Assembly: GCA_049999765.1 (NCBI GenBank)
Contig: JBNGIQ010005212.1
Span: forward strand, 1 to 21,980
DNA length: 21,980 bases
Reading direction: 5' to 3'
From: Phaeoceros laevis
Lineage: Eukaryota > Anthocerotophyta > Anthocerotopsida > Notothyladales
This document shows, piece by piece, positions 18,360 through 21,980 of the stretch. Positions within the stretch are counted from its first letter, which is position 1, and every line of letters begins with the position of its first letter. The translations under genes and the position numbers were made by a program. Below the pieces are notes generated by a model. That model was not told where the DNA came from and searched no databases. It saw nothing but the letters and a program-made list of their open reading frames with translations.

Positions 18360-21300
18360 TCAGAGATTCCTTTCCTCGGGTTCCAGCCAAGGAAAGTCCA
18401 GAGCGTCAAATACCTCCCTTTCGCTCCTACAGCGCACCCCAGAATGTCTCTGCGCTTCCTGAACTCGGGACACGGGGAACACAGGTCAGTGCAGTGAAGT
18501 ACGAAGCGATACACAGGTAGACTCGTCGGCGGTGCATAGTGTGCATTACCCTGCGACCGGTAGAATCCCTCAAAACTGGGAACAAACCATGGTCATCCAT
18601 CTTGAAGCCTTTGCTTTCGGCTATCAGCCTCAGCCTACAGTCACATGCAAGCCATCAGTGGTGCGTCAGGCGGGACAAAACGAGACAGGGACTTGACAAC
18701 AGTTGCAGTAGCAGCGGCAGCATCAAGCCTTGCTTGGCCTCCATGTAAGCACAGGTACCTCCTGTTCAGAACATCATTGCCCGTCCAGGCTATAAGTCCG
18801 AAAGGGTACTGGTCATACGGATAGACCTGGACAAAAGAACGATGATTACAGGCAACTGATGAGACGTATTGTGGAAGAAGTGGTTCAATGATCTAAATCG
18901 TTCAAGCACAGTTTTCGTTGGATCCAAATCCCGGCCAGCCACCTTGAGGTCGATGCGATGTCGCTGCTCACGACCCGGGTACTTGCACAGGCCAAAGTAG
19001 GTGTCCACTCCACTGTCCGTACCCTGCAAACAAGCCAGCCCGTGGCGAGCTCTACTCCATCACGAACGCAGCACACAAAAAGGCAGGGATTGTGTCACAA
19101 CCTCAACGCTGTGTTCCCCAAACAGCAAGTCTTCTGTTAAGAAGTCCATCTCCTTGAGCCTCTGCACAAGCAACCGCAGGAACCCGGTGTGCCTGGACCG
19201 CCACAATTTCCCAGTCAGTCTTTTCAGCTGGTCACTGAGTTAGCAACCAAGGCCAATGCAAATGCTTACTTACCCACGCCCATCAGGATGAGTGATTACT
19301 ATGTCCATGTCACCTACTGTTGATTTACCCCGTCTGTAGGATCCGCCGCAAACTACTACTATCTGCACCCTCATCCAAATACCAGCCGGCTGCAATGAGG
19401 CAGACGGCAACACTGGAAAGATTATTAAACAACACCGTGTTGTGGAGCTTACGCCTGGTCGAATACTTTCTGCAGCCTGTTGCACCAGGGCTTCCATCAC
19501 TGTCACCTGCACACACATGTGTCAGACTTGTATAACACTACCAACCGGAGACACAGTGTGCTGAAGGACCTCCACCTCATTCCTTGGGATTCGCTTCGTG
19601 ATGTCATCGTGGTAAATTGCTCCCAGCCTTTGAGGGGCCGTGAGGGACGGATCATCAACGACGTCCTTCACAGTTCTGTAGCCCTTCTCATAGAGCCTCA
19701 GAGCAGTTGCTGGTCCTATCCCCCATACGGAACCGAACAAGCTGATTGTTCGAACCTGGTCAAGTCAGTCCGTTGAGAGCATGTCATGTTGGAGGAAGAG
19801 AGACCAAGGGTCAATCCAAATGGCAGTAGCTGCACCCATCGTGAAATGTCATGCCATCTCTCATGTCCCGTCCCATCGCCTCCCACCATACCTATTACTC
19901 AATCTACAAGCTCAAAAGTAGACCTTTTCATCGGTTCTGAAGTGCTCCAACTTGGAAAGGGTTCCCGTTTCAAGAATCTCACTTATCTGTGGGGGTATCA
20001 ACAGATGGTAATCCTGTCACCAAACTCAAAGGAGGCAAAATCCTAGCAATTCACCTCAGAGCAGACAGCCTGGGAAAGGGTCAAATGGGAGACATACATG
20101 GTCTTGCAAGCCCTTTCCAATACTTGGTAATCCTTTGACCTGATTCACGTTTGTGATTTTGAAGGGCAGTTTCTCCAGCGCTGAAACGGCTTTGTAGTAG
20201 CTGAATGACCTTCTGTCGTCCCCCAGAGCTACGGAAATGCACGTCAAAACTGTCCTTCAGAATTTACGTCATACGACCTGTAGAGGCAAGGTAACAGACA
20301 AAAGAAGTTTCTCACAAGTAGCACAACCGTTCGGTATCTGGGCAGAGTTTACCATCTTTATAGATGCCTCTGAGCTCGTCAAACTGGGAGGTGATTTCCC
20401 GATTCAGGTTTGGTGGAACACTAGCAGTAGATCGCTGGACAGTCCGAAGTGTCATCAGAAAATGCAACGTCAGACATCTGAATGCCCACCAGAGCTGCGG
20501 TTTTTGCGAAACTCCGTCCCATTCCCTCACATACAGACCCAGATAAGGGTAGCCTCTAACCTGTTCCACCGACTCCACTATTCTTCCAGCGACTCGCTCA
20601 TTGCTTCCATCTTCTCCTAGTTGCTGGTTTTTTGCGAGAAGTCCTGCCACTGCCCCTTGCTGAACCATTGCCATCCAGGTGTCTTCTCGTTTGGGGGACT
20701 TCAGAGCCCTTCCAGGTTCTGTTGCATCGTCCGCATCGCTACCTTGACCTGCAGGGCTATCTAAACTTTGTGAATGGTCCGACTCGACTTGACTGTCCAG
20801 AGAAAGGTCAACGAGGCCCGATGTTGGATCAGCCTCTGGAACAACCGTGATAATAAAGTCCTCCACAGGCAGGAGACTTCCAGCCTTTAAGCAGCCCTCT
20901 ATCCACTCGTACTTCACAGGCAACTGACTTGGGCACAGCAACAAACATATCAGTGTCTTTTGCAGTCAGCGAATAGCTTGAGTACCTTCTCTCAAGTGCA
21001 CCGCACTGTACACAACCTCCATCCTGCATTGTGAAACACTCACCGCTTGCAACTTCTTCAGCCTCTTTGCTTCCACTCTCTCCAGAAGAGCGTCCTTTTG
21101 TAGTGCAAAAATGTGGGTCAGGCTCCTGGAAACGCCCTCTTCTACGACACCCCCCAGTTGCCGAAATCGGGTTTTCCATATCTGCGATGATGCGGATGAA
21201 ACAGTAGGGGTTCTCAGCTCAGTTGTGTAGGCCTGGAATGCATGTCATTGCAGCCCAATCCATACTTGTAAACGCTGGGGCTGCACATGTTTGGATACAA

Positions 21301-21370
21301 AGAGCCCTGCTGCTCCAGAGAAGATGCCCAGCCTCTGCGGAGCTTGGCCTCCGGGTTGGTCAGTATCCAT
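18360..21370 (-). CDS. POLL: DNA polymerase lambda (family X) with BRCT domain
   Basis: Fourteen exons, in coding order: 21266-21370, 21044-21181, 20561-20923, 20353-20434, 20098-20228, 19924-19986, 19576-19755, 19453-19506, 19274-19362, 19102-19192, 18943-19023, 18759-18826, 18550-18634, 18360-18458. The product has 542 residues, close to other plant members. It fills gaps in base excision repair and in end joining in the nucleus. The BRCT domain (about residues 10-105) reads [29 protein letters not shown] and [12 protein letters not shown] disordered Ser/Asp-rich linker follows (to about 202). The helix-hairpin-helix motifs are [13 protein letters not shown] and [20 protein letters not shown]. 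The nucleotidyltransferase core has GGSYRRGK (378-385), metal ligands Asp390 and Asp392 (GDMD) and Asp457 (HRIDLKV), and [10 protein letters not shown]. It ends [11 protein letters not shown]. The reading frame stays open to a Met at 21523, giving a possible 593-residue form, but the extra 51 residues are not family-like. The donor after exon 3 (gttaga) is weak. Confidence 0.94.
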
Positions 21371-21523
21371 CTCAGTTTTCGTATTGGGATCCAAAAACCA
21401 GGGGCCTTCAGCAATTGAATCTCCTCTCCATACATCCAGCTCACAACCACGGTAGAAGCAGAATTGGTAATTTTGCTTCTTAGTCTGCGGGTTGACGACT
21501 CGGGACCGCACACAAGGTGGCAT

Positions 21524-21849
21524 TGTTACGCTGGCAGAGCATGCTGTCGTGGCAAGGCTACCAATTATTATTAGGACACTGGAATAGAAACGGACAGAAC
21601 TAAAAATAAGTTAACCGGTATTAGACGAGGGTTTGAACTTTGAAGTTTGAACCGGGCTCGTTCAGGAGCTGCTTATTAGGGTGACTAGTATATGAAGTAG
21701 AAGAAATTATATATTAACGTGCACGGGGACTCCGAGCCATGGGACAAATGTTCATAAGTACAATTAAAATAAGTGTAAAATAACGTAAAGGACCGAACTA
21801 AAAAGCAACTTCTTCTTATGCCGTGTCGAATTCCACAGCAATCAATCAC
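21524..21849. other. Upstream flank of POLL, no gene seen
   Basis: AT-rich sequence without a supported open frame or RNA gene. It probably includes the promoter of the polymerase gene. The short minus-strand frame at 21685-21900 partly reads the downstream minisatellite. Confidence 0.5.
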
Positions 21850-21980
21850 CCGTCCATCCACCCATCCCATTGATCCATCGAGTCTACCCATCCATCCCAT
21901 CTATTGTATTCATCCCATCCATCCCACCCATCCCATCCATCCCACCCATCCCATCCATCCCACCCATCCCATCCATCCCA
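21850..21980. repeat. CCATC-rich minisatellite, 18-bp unit
   Basis: A degenerate CCATC/CCCAT-rich stretch begins near 21852. From 21911 it becomes a regular array of the 18-bp unit catcccatccatcccacc, at 21911, 21929, 21947 and 21965, with the last copy cut by the window edge. The strand is almost free of G in the array, so the complementary strand is G-rich. Confidence 0.92.

Noticed and set aside
19522-19575. Longer exon 7 of POLL reading on past GAG
   Set aside because: Ending at GAG|gtgg and joining to exon 8 at 19506 aligns [19 protein letters not shown] with the family; the read-through residues do not align.
21685-21900. 71-residue Met/Gly/Trp-rich minus-strand frame
   Set aside because: The start of the frame is translated minisatellite sequence.
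1-21980. tRNA, rRNA and CRISPR arrays
   Set aside because: No cloverleaf-type sequence, rRNA segment or spaced repeat array was seen by eye; a tRNAscan or Infernal run would be the decisive test.

Overview
The window is nuclear DNA from a land plant, most likely a non-seed lineage (bryophyte or lycophyte grade; the sequence alone does not settle which). The evidence is a PLS-type pentatricopeptide repeat (PPR) gene, a plastid lycopene beta-cyclase, a small plant-type acyl-CoA-binding protein and a plant-style DNA polymerase lambda. All introns are spliceosomal GT-AG and mostly only about 70-200 bp. Lycopene beta-cyclase is intron-rich here, whereas in seed plants it is normally intronless. 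Exon models were built by hand by joining GT-AG boundaries that keep conserved family motifs in frame; no RNA evidence was available.

Layout. 1-2217: repeat-rich flank with a 100-N assembly gap (629-728), a 54-bp tandem repeat touching the gap, a probable minus-strand LTR and a 32-bp tandem repeat. 2218-5148 (+): intronless PPR gene of PLS-E/E+ type, without a DYW domain. 5149-6517: intergenic. 6518-10946 (+): 18-exon gene for a 638-residue fusion of a short-chain dehydrogenase with a medium-chain (prostaglandin reductase 3/ZADH2-like) reductase, ending in the peroxisomal tripeptide SRL. 11770-14290 (+): lycopene beta-cyclase, 8 exons. 14648-16673 (-): two-exon gene for an unrecognised Ser/Glu-rich protein. 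16947-18197 (+): class I acyl-CoA-binding protein, 4 exons, sharing a 243-273 bp divergent promoter region with the unrecognised gene. 18360-21370 (-): DNA polymerase lambda, 14 exons with BRCT, helix-hairpin-helix and polymerase X domains. 21850-21980: CCATC-rich minisatellite running off the window edge.

The genes do not form a pathway cluster; they are independent nuclear genes in head-to-tail, convergent and divergent arrangements. The most interesting items are the peroxisome-targeted SDR-MDR fusion with very different intron phases in its two halves, the unrecognised protein with a twice-used short motif, and the PPR protein with the same insertion in three of its L motifs.
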